A stretch of DNA of 64,000 bases from Ophiura sarsii (taxonomy: Eukaryota; Echinodermata; Ophiuroidea; Amphilepidida; Ophiuridae), in the NCBI GenBank assembly GCA_035610835.1, contig CM069455.1, forward strand, positions 52,308,639-52,372,638, given 5' to 3'. The notes beneath the pieces are model-generated. The model did not search any database. It had not been told where the DNA came from and saw nothing but the letters and a program-made list of their open reading frames with translations. Position numbers and translations under genes: made by a program. Shown piece after piece: positions 1 to 10,019 of this stretch (position 1 is its first letter; the number at the start of each line of letters is the position of its first letter).

Positions 1-3000
1 CTAATCCTTCAAAGTTGCCATGATGAAGAGTGGAGATAAAATTGTGATCCAAAAGAAGAATGCTGATGTCGGTAAGATTTTTAAAACTCCCTGGAGTGAT
101 ACCGACCAGTTGTCTTGCACTGCCGTCAATCGCTGATATGTTGAAATCCAGTGTTTCATAGATGAGAAGTGTGTCTTCTTGGTGTCTGCCATCGAAGCAG
201 TGCGTAGTAAATTGATTATACTCCAAGCTACATGAACATTGAGCAGGGCATATAGGTAATTCTGCAACATATATGATATCCACGTATGACTGACTAAACT
301 CTCGTATTTCTACAATGGTTAGACTTGTATCAGGAAATGTAACCTTCAGGGATGGGAAGTACATAGTAAGCTCTTGATAGTCTTCAATATAGGTGTAGGG
401 GATAGTGTATAGGTTGGTATATCTTTTTAAGTGTGCACAGATCTCCAGACCAGAACCATGGGTACCATTCTGATATACCGAACATTTTGTTTGATCCAGA
501 TCTTTTTGAGACTTGCTCACATCACCAGGAATAAAGACAGGCATAAGTTGTATTGTTGATACAACATTGGTATGTATTGTCAGGGTGTCGCTGCTGAAAG
601 TCATACTACAAGAGCCTTGATTTGAATCGGTTAAAGCAAGAATGGTGTTGAAACATGCATCAGTTGAGTTGAACTGTAGTATGAAATGATTAAAAATAGA
701 CCAGTGGGATTGTATTTCCGAAACTGTAATATAAATACCACTGCCTAGTGGGGCAGATATGAAGATATGACATTGTTTCATTGATGATGTATGTAGCGTG
801 AGATTTGATTGGTTGCTCTCCAGAGTTATATTTTGGTTGGGACATTCAGTGGCATTCTCCAAGGTTACATTGTGTGTGACACCAGTGTCCACATATGAAT
901 GTTGAGAGGTAGTCACATTATGTGCTAGATTGTGTGAAGACTCTGAATTCAAAGTGTCAGTTACCACTGTAGTGTTGATTCCGTTGTACAAAGAGGTCAT
1001 ATATTTGGGGTTAGATACTTTAGCCACCATAGCATTGGTCTCGTTTTCTGACGAATCCACATGATAATGTGAGTCAGCCACTGTAGATATGTTGCCAACG
1101 TTCAAATGTGGAGAGTGAGGCACATTAGCGTTGGATCCATTGGATCTAACGTTGGATCCATTTTGTAAAGATTGTGAGTCGGTCATATTAGCCGCAGTGG
1201 TGTTGGTTCCATTTTGCGTAGATCCCATATATCGCGAGTCCGTCACATTAGCAGCTGTGGTGTTGGTTCCATTTTGCGTAGATCCCATATATCGCGTGCC
1301 CGTCACATTAGCCACTGTGGTGTTGGTTCCATTTTGCGTAGATCCTGTATATCGCGTGCCCGTCACATTAGCCACTGTGGTGTTGGTTCCATTTTGCGTA
1401 GATCCTGTATATCGCGAGTCGGTCACATTAGCCGCTGTGGTGTTGGTTCCATTTTGCGTAGATCCTGTATATCGCGAGTCGGTCACATTAGCCGCTGTGG
1501 TGTTGGTTCCATTTTGCGTAGATCCTGTATATCGCGAGTCGGTCACATTAGCCGCTGTGGTGTTGGTTCCATTTTGCGTAGATCCCATATATCGCGAGTC
1601 CGTCACATTAGCAGCTGTGGTGTTGGTTCCATTTTGCGTAGATCCCATATATCGCGTGCCCGTCACATTAGCCACTGTGGTGTTGGTTCCATTTTGCGTA
1701 GATCCTGTATATCGCGAGTCGGTCACATTAGCCGCTGTGGTGTTGGTTCCATTTTGCGTAGATCTTGTATATCGCGAGTCGGTCACATTAGCCGCTGTGG
1801 TGTTGGTTCCATTTTGCGTAGATCCTGTATATCGCGAGTCGGTCATATTAGCCGCTGTGGTGTTGGTTCCATTTTGCGTAGATCTCGTATATAGCGAGTC
1901 CGTCACATTAGCTGCTGTGGTGTTGGTTCCATTTTGCGTAGATCCTGTATATCGCGAGTCAGTCACATTAGCCGCCGTGGTGTTGATTCCATTTTGCATA
2001 GATCCTGTATATCGCGAGTCGGTCACATTAGCCGCTGTGGTGTTGGTTCCATTTTGCGTAGATCCTGTATATCGCGAGTCGGTCACATTAGCCGCCGTGG
2101 TGTTGATTCCATTTTGCGTAGATCCTGTATATCGCGAGTCGGTCACATTAGCCGCCGTGGTGTTGATTCCATTTTGCGTAGATCCTGTATATCGCGAGTC
2201 GGTCATATTAGCCGCTGTGGTGTTGGTTCCATTTTGCGTAGATCCTGTATATCGCGAGTCGGTCATATTAGCCGCTGTGGTGTTGGTTCCATTTTGCGTA
2301 GATCTCGTATATAGCGAGTCCGTCACATTAGCTGCTGTGGTGTTGGTTCCATTTTGCGTAGATCCTGTATATAGCGAGTCGGTCATATTAGCCGCAGTGG
2401 TGTTGGTTCCATTTTGCGTAGATCCTGTATATCGCGAGTCCGTCACATTAGCAGCTGTGGTGTTGGTTCCATTTTGCGTAGATCCTGTATATCGCGAGTC
2501 CGTCACATTAGCAGCTGTGGTGTTGGTTCCATTTTGCGTAGATCCTGTATATCGCGAGTCCGTCACATTAGCAGCTGTGGTGTTGGTTCCATTTTGCGTA
2601 GATCCTGTATATCGCGAGTCCGTCACATTAGCAGCTGTGGTGTTGATTCCATTTTGCGTAGATCTCGTATATAGCGAGTCCGTCACATTAGCTGCTGTGG
2701 TGTTGGTTCCATTTTGCGTAGATCCTGTATATCGCGAGTCGGTCACATTAGCCGCCGTGGTGTTGATTCCATTTTGCGTAGATCCTGTATATCGCGAGTC
2801 GGTCACATTAGCCGCCGTGGTGTTGATTCCATTTTGCGTAGATCCTGTATATCGCGAGTCGGTCATATTAGCCGCTGTGGTGTTGGTTCCATTTTGCGTA
2901 GATCCTGTATATCGCGAGTCGGTCATATTAGCCGCTGTGGTGTTGGTTCCATTTTGCGTAGATCTCGTATATAGCGAGTCCGTCACATTAGCTGCTGTGG

Positions 3001-3622
3001 TGTTGGTTCCATTTTGCGTAGATCCCGTATATCGCGAGTCTGTCTCATTAGCCGGTGTGGTGTTGGTTCCATTTTGCGTAGTTCCAGTATATCGCGAGTC
3101 TGTCTCATTAGCCGGTGTGGTGTTGGTTCCATTTTGCGTAGATCCCGTATATCGCGAGTCGGTCACATTAGCCGCTGTGGTGTTGGTTCCATTTTGCGTA
3201 GATCCCATATATCGCGAGTCGGTCACATTAGCCGCTGTGGTGTTAGTTCCATTTTGCAAAGATTCGGTATATTGTGAGTTGGTCACATTAGCCACTCTAG
3301 TATTGGTTCTATTTTGCGAAGATTCTGTATATTGCGAGTCGGTCTCATTATCTGCTGTGGTATTGATTCCTTTTTGCAAAGAGTCCAAATACCGCAAGTC
3401 AGTGTTAGCTGCTCTAGTATTGGTTCCATTTTGCAAAGATTCTATATATCTGGAGTCATTTGCATGCAAAATTCCATCGTGTCTAGGTTGAAACTCATCA
3501 GTCTGCTTATCCGCGATATTCCAGTTCCCATCGGACACACACAGTGCTGGTGGAATAGTACAGATAGTGACTAGTACACAGATTGATACAAAGAGATACA
3601 TATTAGATAGAAAATTTCTCAT
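1..3622 (-). CDS. Secreted/membrane protein: signal peptide, 20-residue N-glycosylation repeats, CUB-like region, LRRs (partial)
   Basis: One reading frame stays open on the minus strand from 3622 to the left edge (about 1207 codons, C-terminus missing). I chose the ATG at 3622 because it puts RNFLSN before a hydrophobic core (YLFVSICVLVTIC) ending near ALC, a good signal peptide; ATGs at 3643 and 3601 are alternatives. Residues about 48-827 are some 38 tandem 20-residue units of the type NTTAANVTDSRYTGSTQNGT, each with up to three N-X-T sequons. About residues 925-1030 have four cysteines and a hydrophobic strand pattern like a degenerate CUB domain. From about 1125 a CPAQCSC motif resembles an LRR N-terminal cap, followed by LRR-like text (GITPGSFKNLTDISILLLDHNFI). 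CUB plus LRR ectodomains occur in GRL101-type receptors; whether a 7TM or TIR domain follows lies outside the window. The exact 60-nt period keeps the frame. The gene name is unknown. Confidence 0.85.
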   Translation of the reverse strand, partial: MRNFLSNMYLFVSICVLVTICTIPPALCVSDGNWNIADKQTDEFQPRHDGILHANDSRYIESLQNGTNTRAANTDLRYLDSLQKGINTTADNETDSQYTESSQNRTNTRVANVTNSQYTESLQNGTNTTAANVTDSRYMGSTQNGTNTTAANVTDSRYTGSTQNGTNTTPANETDSRYTGTTQNGTNTTPANETDSRYTGSTQNGTNTTAANVTDSLYTRSTQNGTNTTAANMTDSRYTGSTQNGTNTTAANMTDSRYTGSTQNGINTTAANVTDSRYTGSTQNGINTTAANVTDSRYTGSTQNGTNTTAANVTDSLYTRSTQNGINTTAANVTDSRYTGSTQNGTNTTAANVTDSRYTGSTQNGTNTTAANVTDSRYTGSTQNGTNTTAANVTDSRYTGSTQNGTNTTAANMTDSLYTGSTQNGTNTTAANVTDSLYTRSTQNGTNTTAANMTDSRYTGSTQNGTNTTAANMTDSRYTGSTQNGINTTAANVTDSRYTGSTQNGINTTAANVTDSRYTGSTQNGTNTTAANVTDSRYTGSMQNGINTTAANVTDSRYTGSTQNGTNTTAANVTDSLYTRSTQNGTNTTAANMTDSRYTGSTQNGTNTTAANVTDSRYTRSTQNGTNTTAANVTDSRYTGSTQNGTNTTVANVTGTRYMGSTQNGTNTTAANVTDSRYMGSTQNGTNTTAANVTDSRYTGSTQNGTNTTAANVTDSRYTGSTQNGTNTTAANVTDSRYTGSTQNGTNTTVANVTGTRYTGSTQNGTNTTVANVTGTRYMGSTQNGTNTTAANVTDSRYMGSTQNGTNTTAANMTDSQSLQNGSNVRSNGSNANVPHSPHLNVGNISTVADSHYHVDSSENETNAMVAKVSNPKYMTSLYNGINTTVVTDTLNSESSHNLAHNVTTSQHSYVDTGVTHNVTLENATECPNQNITLESNQSNLTLHTSSMKQCHIFISAPLGSGIYITVSEIQSHWSIFNHFILQFNSTDACFNTILALTDSNQGSCSMTFSSDTLTIHTNVVSTIQLMPVFIPGDVSKSQKDLDQTKCSVYQNGTHGSGLEICAHLKRYTNLYTIPYTYIEDYQELTMYFPSLKVTFPDTSLTIVEIREFSQSYVDIIYVAELPICPAQCSCSLEYNQFTTHCFDGRHQEDTLLIYETLDFNISAIDGSARQLVGITPGSFKNLTDISILLLDHNFISTLHHGNFEGL
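1141..3480 (-). repeat. 60-bp coding minisatellite, about 38 units
   Basis: The units are exactly 60 bp (20 codons), so copy-number change keeps the frame. Variation is mostly single bases shared between groups of units. Blocks have been copied: 2041-2340 matches 2701-3000 unit for unit, and 1201-1320 matches 1561-1680. Units degrade at both ends (1141-1200 and 3241-3480), as expected when homogenisation acts mainly in the middle. Confidence 0.95.
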
Positions 3623-4750
3623 TTTGTGAGAAAAACAAATCATTTCATTAAATCTGTAGGACAGATTCAACACACGGATATGTTATGGATAGGTCAATGT
3701 AACCGCTCCTTGTTAATAGTGAAATAAGTACCGTACATGGTATGAGTAATAAGTTTATTATTAGAATGGTGACAGTAACGGGAATTTTGCCTAACAAGAT
3801 CGTTAACTGTGCATTCATGCTTAAATAACCATAGCCTCTATGTAAAGCACAATGCAGTTATTCTGTTCTGCCTGAGTAGCTATGAATAAGTACATAGAGG
3901 CCTAGTACAAAAATGGGATTTTGTGTTCCACAGCCAGTGCCTATATACACTGCAAACAGTTTTAGTGGGAGTTAGCAATATATTGTATACTCTTCATCCA
4001 CAAGACAATAATGATAACCACAAAATAAAATAGCATGGTGCAAAAAATGGAAATTGCATTTGATCATGTTTAGTAAACCATAGCTGCTATACATTGTAGC
4101 ATGCGTCCCAATATATTGGATGCACACAGCAAAATAAACTATACTTTTACTGTGTAAAATGGTCCCTGCAAAACTGCCTATATTGTCTTATATATAAAGC
4201 AACGGGTTACTCCAATTTTGCATTTCGAAGTCTTTAAAATGACTCATCATACAAAATTAGTATAAAGAAGATAATTTGCACTAATTATCTGATAAACCTC
4301 ATTTAATAATCATTTTAGCCAAAAAACGTAGCCTTTTCATATCGTTCACTTAGATCAGAGTACTGGCAAAAAATCATTTATTTAGCAGATTAGAATATAT
4401 TGGTCTGAAAATGGGAGAGCCATTAACTTAAGAGGAAACTATTTAACACAAAGTCTGATAACACAAAATTCCTGGTAACTAAGGGTGGGTATCGCCAGTG
4501 TTTTGCATGTTGAGACGATAGTGCTGCTAAATTGATCGGGATATCGATAACATCGTGATACCCATGCTCGAAATCAAATAAAAAGGCATGGCTTTTAATA
4601 ACAAAAAGGTCACAACAGGAAAATCAACCCTAAATATCACTCCTTACAGTTACTTATAGACACATTTCTTACCTACATCATGACAACATAATTTTACAAG
4701 GTATTCTGGGTAGAGAGGTTTCATAATTTGTGTTATAGTCAATAAAGCAT
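3623..4750. other. Upstream flank of the repeat-protein gene
   Basis: AT-rich sequence with no credible exon on either strand. It should hold the 5' UTR and promoter of the minus-strand gene. A short stretch at about 4485-4575 has weak terminal similarity (GGGTGGGTATCGC and its complement) and may be a degraded hAT relic. Confidence 0.5.
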
Positions 4751-5039
4751 TTAAGGGGGCTGTCAAGTGTCAGAAATAGCCTCCGTAAAACTGCCGTAAC
4801 TTCGTCATTATTCATATAATCCATATAAAAGTATACATTTTTTGAAGGGAAGGGTTCAATGAATCCTTTTTTCATATCAAATTTCACTGATAATCGTGAT
4901 TTTTGTCTCGCCTGATGTAATCAGAAAGAGACTATGTTATCACTATTTCTGTCCGGCGTCCGCCGTCCGCCGTATGCCGTCAACCGTGTGCTAAGAAATA
5001 CCTTTGTGACGCGATATCTGGAGATCCGTAAGGCCTATC

Positions 5040-7545
5040 GTGATGGGACTTGGTGGAGGGGAAGGGGGGTGGTGCGTTCTGTTGCTGATTGATTTTTCAA
5101 GGTCATCGGGGGTCATACAAGGTCATCAAAGACATGGTGTGTTCTTTTTGTTGATTAATTTGTCGGGGTCATTGGGGGTCAAATATGGGGTCAAATAGAT
5201 CAGTAAGGCCTATCTTGATGGGATTTGGTGGAGGGAAGGGGGGTGGTGTGTTCTTTTTGTTGATTAATTTTTCGGGGTCATAGGGGGTCAAATATGGGGT
5301 CAAATAGATCAGTAAGGCCTATTTTAATGGGATTTGGTGGAGGGAAGGGGGGTGGTGTGTTCTTTTTGTTGATTAATTTTTCGGGGTCATCGGGGGTCAA
5401 ATATGGGGTCAAATAGATCAGTAAGGCCTATCTAATGGGATTTAGTGGACGGAAGAGGGATGGGGTGTTCTTTTTGTTGATTATTTTTTCGGGGTCATCG
5501 GGGGTCAAATATGGGGTCAAATAGATCAGTAAGGCCTATCTTGATGGGATTTGGTGGACGGAAGAGGGATGGGGTGTTCTTTTTGTTGATTATTTTTTCG
5601 GGGTCATCGGGGGTCAAATATGGGGTCAAATAGATCAGTAAGGCCTATCTTGATGGGATTTGGTGGATGGAAGAGGGATGGTGTGTTCTTTTTGTTGATT
5701 AATTTTTCGGGGTCATTGGGGGTCAAATATGGGGTCAAATAGATCAGTAAGGCCTATCTTGATGGGATTTGGTGGAGGGAAGGGGGGTGGTGTGTTCTTT
5801 TTGTTGATTATATTTTCGGGGTCATCGGGGGTCAAATATGGGGTCAAATAGATCAGTAAGGCCTATCTTGATGGGATTTGGTGGAGGGAAGGGGGGTGGT
5901 GTGTTCTTTTTGTTGATTAATTTTTCGGGGTCATCGGGGGTCAAATATGGGGTCAAATAGATCAGTAAGGCCTATCTTGATGGGATTTGGTGGACGGAAG
6001 AGGGATGGTGTGTTCTTTTTGTTGATTAATTTTTCGGGGTCATTGGGGGTCAAATATGGGGTCAAATAGATCAGTAAGGCCTATCTTGATGGGATTTGGT
6101 GGAGGGAAGGGGGTGGTGTGTTCTTTTTGTTGATTAATTTTTCGGGGTCATCGGGGGTCAAATATGGGGTCAAATAGATCAGTAAGGCCTATCTTGATGG
6201 GATTTGGTGGACGGAAGAGGGATGGGGTGTTCTTTTTGTTGATTAATTTTTCGGGGTCATCGGGGGTCAAATATGGGGTCAAATAGATCAGTAAGGCCTA
6301 TCTTGATGGGATTTGGTGGACGGAAGAGGGATGGTGTGTTCTTTTTGTTGATTAATTTTTCGGGGTCATTGGGGGTCAAATATGGGGTCAAATAGATCAG
6401 TAAGGCCTATCTTGATGGGATTTGGTGGACGGAAGAGGGATGGGGTGTTCTTTTTGTTGATTATTTTTTCGGGGTCATCGGGGGTCAAATATGGCGTCAA
6501 ATAGATCAGTAGGGCCTATCTTGATGGGATTTGGTGGAGGGAAAGGGGGTGGTGTGTTCTTTTTGTTGATTAATTTTTCGGGGTCATCGGGGGTCAAATA
6601 GATCAGTAAGGCCTATCTTGATGGGATTTGGTGGACGGAAGAGGGATGGTGTGTTCTTTTTGTTGATTAATTTTTCGGGGTTATCGAGGTCAAATATGGG
6701 GTCAAATAGATCAGTAAGGCCTATCTTGATGGGATTTGGTGGAGGGAAGGGGGGTGGTGTGTTCTTTTTGTTGATTAATTTTTCGGGGTCATCGGGGGTC
6801 AATTATGGGGTCAAATAGATCAGTAAGGCCTATCTTGATGGGATTTGGTGGACGGAAGAGGGATGGTGTGTTCTTTTTGTTGATTAATTTTTCGGGGTCA
6901 TCGGGGGTCAAATAGATCAGTAAGGCCTATCTTGATGGGATTTGGTGGAGGGAAGGGGGGTGGTGTGTTCTTTTGGTTGATTAATTTTTCGGGGTCATCG
7001 GGGGTCAAATACGGGGTCAAATAGATCAGTAAGGCCTATCTTGATGGGATTTGGTGGAGGGAAGGGGGGTGGTGTGATCTTTTTGTTGATTAATTTTTCG
7101 GGGTCATCGGGGTCAAATATGGGGTCAAATAGATCAGTAAGGCCTATCTTGATTGGATTTGGTGGAGGGAAGGGGGGTGGTGTATTCTTTTTGCTGATTA
7201 AATTTTCAAGGTCATTGGAGGTCATTCAAGGTCATCTGGGGTCAAATAAGATCCGTAAGGCCTATCTTGATGGGATTTGGTGGACGGAAGAGGGATGGTG
7301 TGTTCTTTTTGTTGATTAATTTTTCGAGGTCATCAGAGGTCATCTGGGGTCAAATAAGATCGGTAAGGCCTATCTTGATGTGATTTGGTGGAGGGAAGGG
7401 GGTTGGTGTGTTCTTTTTGCTGATTAAATTTTCAAGGTCATCAGAGGTCATCTGGGGTCTAATAAGATCTGTAAGGCCCATCTTGATGTGATTTGGTGTA
7501 GGGAAGGGGGTTGGTGTGTTCTTTTTGTTGATTAAATTTTTCAAG
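5040..7545. repeat. 109-bp tandem satellite, about 22-23 copies
   Basis: Each unit carries GATCAGTAAGGCCTATCTTG, a G-rich block (TTTGGTGGAGGGAAGGGGGG or a GGACGGAAGAGGG variant), TTCTTTTTGTTGATTA and TCGGGGTCATCGGGGGTC. The spacing is about 109 bp, with shorter and diverged units at both ends. The G-rich/C-rich strand asymmetry is strong. Frames open through it on both strands are compositional and not genes. Confidence 0.93.
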
Positions 7546-7684
7546 GTATTACATCCCTTGCATTAACTACAATGCATACCTCTGTGATAGTGCTACATTG
7601 TATCATATGTTTCATCAGCATTTCTTTCAAGTCACTTTTGATGAACAGGCGAGACGCGCCGTTCGAGAACCGCCTTGTTATATT

Positions 7685-8060
7685 TTTGCCCAAAAATGCC
7701 CTTTTTGGAAGACAATTTTTTTCAAACAATCTAAAAAATTCTAAAATTTTATAGAAAGCATCTTAATTCAATTATCTAGGACACATTTTTTTTTTTTGCC
7801 TTTAACATTTTTAGTTCTGAAATTATTGACGACAAAGTACTCAAAATGTGAATTTTGAGAGAAAAAAATCTCAAAATTCACTTTTTTAGCACTTTTTGGT
7901 CAATAATTTCTAAACTAAATTTTTTAAAGGCAAACAAAAAATATATGTCCTAGATAATTGAATTAAGATGCTTTCTGTAAAATTTTAGAAATGTTTACCT
8001 AAAAATTATTTTGTTAGGTTGTTTGAAAAATGTAGGCAAAAAAAAGAGGCATTTTTGAGC
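7685..8060. repeat. Long imperfect hairpin inside the fold-back element
   Basis: AGAAAGCATCTTAATTCAAT at about 7752 pairs with ATTGAATTAAGATGCTTTCT at about 7957. The complementarity extends outward on both sides and inward to CTCAAAATGTGAATTTTGAG near 7840-7860. The centre is near 7870, giving arms of about 180 bp. Confidence 0.8.
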
Positions 8061-8221
8061 AAAAATATAAAAATCACAATTTTCAGTGAAATTTGATACG
8101 AAAAATGGATTCCTGGACTCATTTCATTGAAAAAAGTGTATACTTTTATGTACAACACATAAATAGTTTGTAAGATACAGTGCTTGAAAAATTCATACAA
8201 CGACACTTAACAGCCCCCTTA

Positions 8222-8562
8222 CTTACTTACTTACTTAATTCGAGTTGTGTTCTCGATCTACAATGGCTCGCCACACTTTCCTGTCCTGCATTGCTATCTT
8301 TAAGTCTCCTACATCTAAACCAGTGTCCTGTTTAAGCACATCGATGTAAGTTAGGGCAGGTCTTCCAGGTTTCCTTCTCCCATGCTTTGGTATCCAGTGA
8401 ACCAGCTTTGACACACATTCTTGACTCCTAAAGCAGTGGCCTGAGAATCTTGTCCTTCTCTCCCTGATCTTTTGGGTGATTTTGGGGAGATCTCCATACA
8501 GCTCTGTGTTAGTTGTATGTTGCTTCCAGTGAATGTTGAGGACAGCCCTCAGCATACGAGTA
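8222..8562 (-). mobile_element. 5'-truncated LINE 3' end (reverse transcriptase C-terminus)
   Basis: A minus-strand frame (8555 to 8235, 106 codons) reads like the C-terminal tail of non-LTR retrotransposon polyproteins found in many marine invertebrates: ELYGDLPKITQKIRERR, FSGHC, KHGRRKPGRPALTYIDVLKQ and WRAIV. It ends in a short AAGT tail (TTAC on the plus strand, 8222-8236). A 14-bp target duplication, TAACAGCCCCCTTA, flanks it at 8208-8221 and 8563-8576. This is a dead 5'-truncated insertion made by target-primed reverse transcription. Confidence 0.85.
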
Positions 8563-8632
8563 TAACAGCCCCCTTAACAGATGTGATATTCATAAAAATA
8601 CTCGTAAGAGTTTAGTGAACTTGAAACTGCCT

Positions 8633-8828
8633 CTTGATATTTTGTAGCAATCTTTTTAATAACGACGTAATAATCATGCATTTCCACCTTAATTTCAGGA
8701 AGTCTTCAACAAGCACGTATCACCCAAGATGAACCCTTAATAAAAAACTGCAGCAATCTTCTGCCTTTTGATATTTTGTAGGAATCTTTTAACCACATAA
8801 TAATCTTGCATTACTACCTTAATTTCAG
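8633..8828 (+). repeat. Duplicated intron end with decoy splice acceptor
   Basis: About 90 bp at 8633-8720 and 8760-8850 are similar. Both contain TTGATATTTTGTAG, ATAATC-TGCATT and CCTTAATTTCAGGAAG followed by CTTCAACAAG. The upstream copy therefore keeps an acceptor and the first 17 nt of the exon but then diverges into stops. Confidence 0.75.
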
Positions 8829-8965
8829 GAAGCCTTCAACAAGTTTGAATCCCCCCAGGAGGTGGTGGACTTCTCAGAGGGTGATATATCATCCAAGGTT
8901 CAGATATGTAATCCTGCATTTGACTATGTGCCGTCTGAGTTAGTCACTCTCTATATATCAAACAT
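8829..8965 (+). CDS. EIF2B2: EIF2B2 penultimate exon
   Basis: The acceptor TTAATTTCAG ends at 8828 and the donor GTAAGTAC begins at 8966. The exon holds 45 codons plus two bases, starting EAFNKFESPQEVVDFSEGDI. An upstream intron duplicate contains a second copy of the acceptor and first exon bases (see 8633-8720). Confidence 0.87.
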
Positions 8966-9979
8966 GTAAGTACAAATAGAATTGGATTTATGATTGAACG
9001 GACAAATTAGAACGGCTTATCGCGTGAAGTGCACGCAACCCATAAGCATGGTAATAATGGACGCGATCATCTTTATGCTAATCCTTGAACGAACAAATTA
9101 GAACGACTTATCGCGTGAAGCGCACGCAACCCATAAGCATGGTAATAATGGACGCGATCATCTTTATGCTAATCCTTGAACGAACAAATTAGAACGGCTT
9201 ATTGCGTGAAGCACACACAACCCATAAGCATGGTTATAATGGACGCAGGGCTGTACTACTTAGTACCCGCCTTCACGCCCGTGGCAGGTAACTTTTGCGT
9301 CAGGCGGGTAACTTTTCAAATATACACTCCCGGCTGGCCGGTAAGAATTTTGCTGTTGCTAAATGAAGATTACTTGTTTGGCTGGTAAGTTTACAGTCGG
9401 GCTGGTAACTTTTACTTGCTACCAGCCCGGCTGGCTGGTAGGAGAAAAAATGAAGGTACACCCCTGAATGGACGCGATCATCTTTATGCTGCGTGTATGT
9501 TGTTTGTTCAATTTATTATCAGACTATAATGTTTTGTAGATTTTGTGTGCAGTCCCAGTATGCTTAGCGGCCCTGCACACAGGGCATGGCCTGGGCACTA
9601 CCAAAACCCTATTGTATATTTCACGGACATAAATTATGCTAATGAGCTCATTAAATGACGTCACTCACATCATCGGGTTTTGCCGATGATTGAAATCCGT
9701 TGATTGAAATTCTAGGTCGAGTAAAATGATGTTCTTATTTGTTGTCTGTGAGCTTTTCTGATTTTTTTCCCGTATTGGAGTATTTTTTTATTGAAAATAG
9801 ACAGTTCAAATTAAACGTTGGTTCCAAGTTCAAGTGACAGCACATGTATTAAAGGCGACAGCAAAGGCAATATGCAAGCAACATTTGAGAAAAAACGATG
9901 CCCGACTTTGCAAGAAAGTGTACGGGTGAACATGACAAACCAAAACAGCCTAGTAAATAATCACCTACGTGGCGCAATT

Positions 9980-10019
<40 letters not shown>

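Larger units (their letters stand above)
4751..8577. mobile_element. Fold-back DNA element with TTAA ends and internal satellite
   Basis: TTAA at 4751-4754 is followed by GGGGGCTGTCAAGTGTC; its near-complement, ending in AGCCCCC and TTAA, lies at 8200-8221 and again at 8563-8577 after a LINE insertion. The inverted arms extend further: 4800-4905 pairs with about 8075-8160. Between the arms lie a 109-bp tandem array and, at 7680-8060, a second long hairpin. No transposase frame was found, so it is non-autonomous. TTAA flanks suggest a TTAA-targeting transposase, but the family is not certain. Confidence 0.7.

Noticed and set aside
1131..3491. Long plus-strand frame (786 codons) of Val/Pro/Cys-rich repeats
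   Set aside because: Antisense shadow of the minus-strand coding array; it does not extend sensibly beyond the repeats and lacks a signal peptide or domain.
4485..4575. Possible 90-bp hAT relic
   Set aside because: The terminal similarity is short and no target duplication is visible.
6584..7544. Minus- and plus-strand frames over the 109-bp satellite
   Set aside because: Repeated text set by satellite composition; units vary in length, so the frame is not kept.
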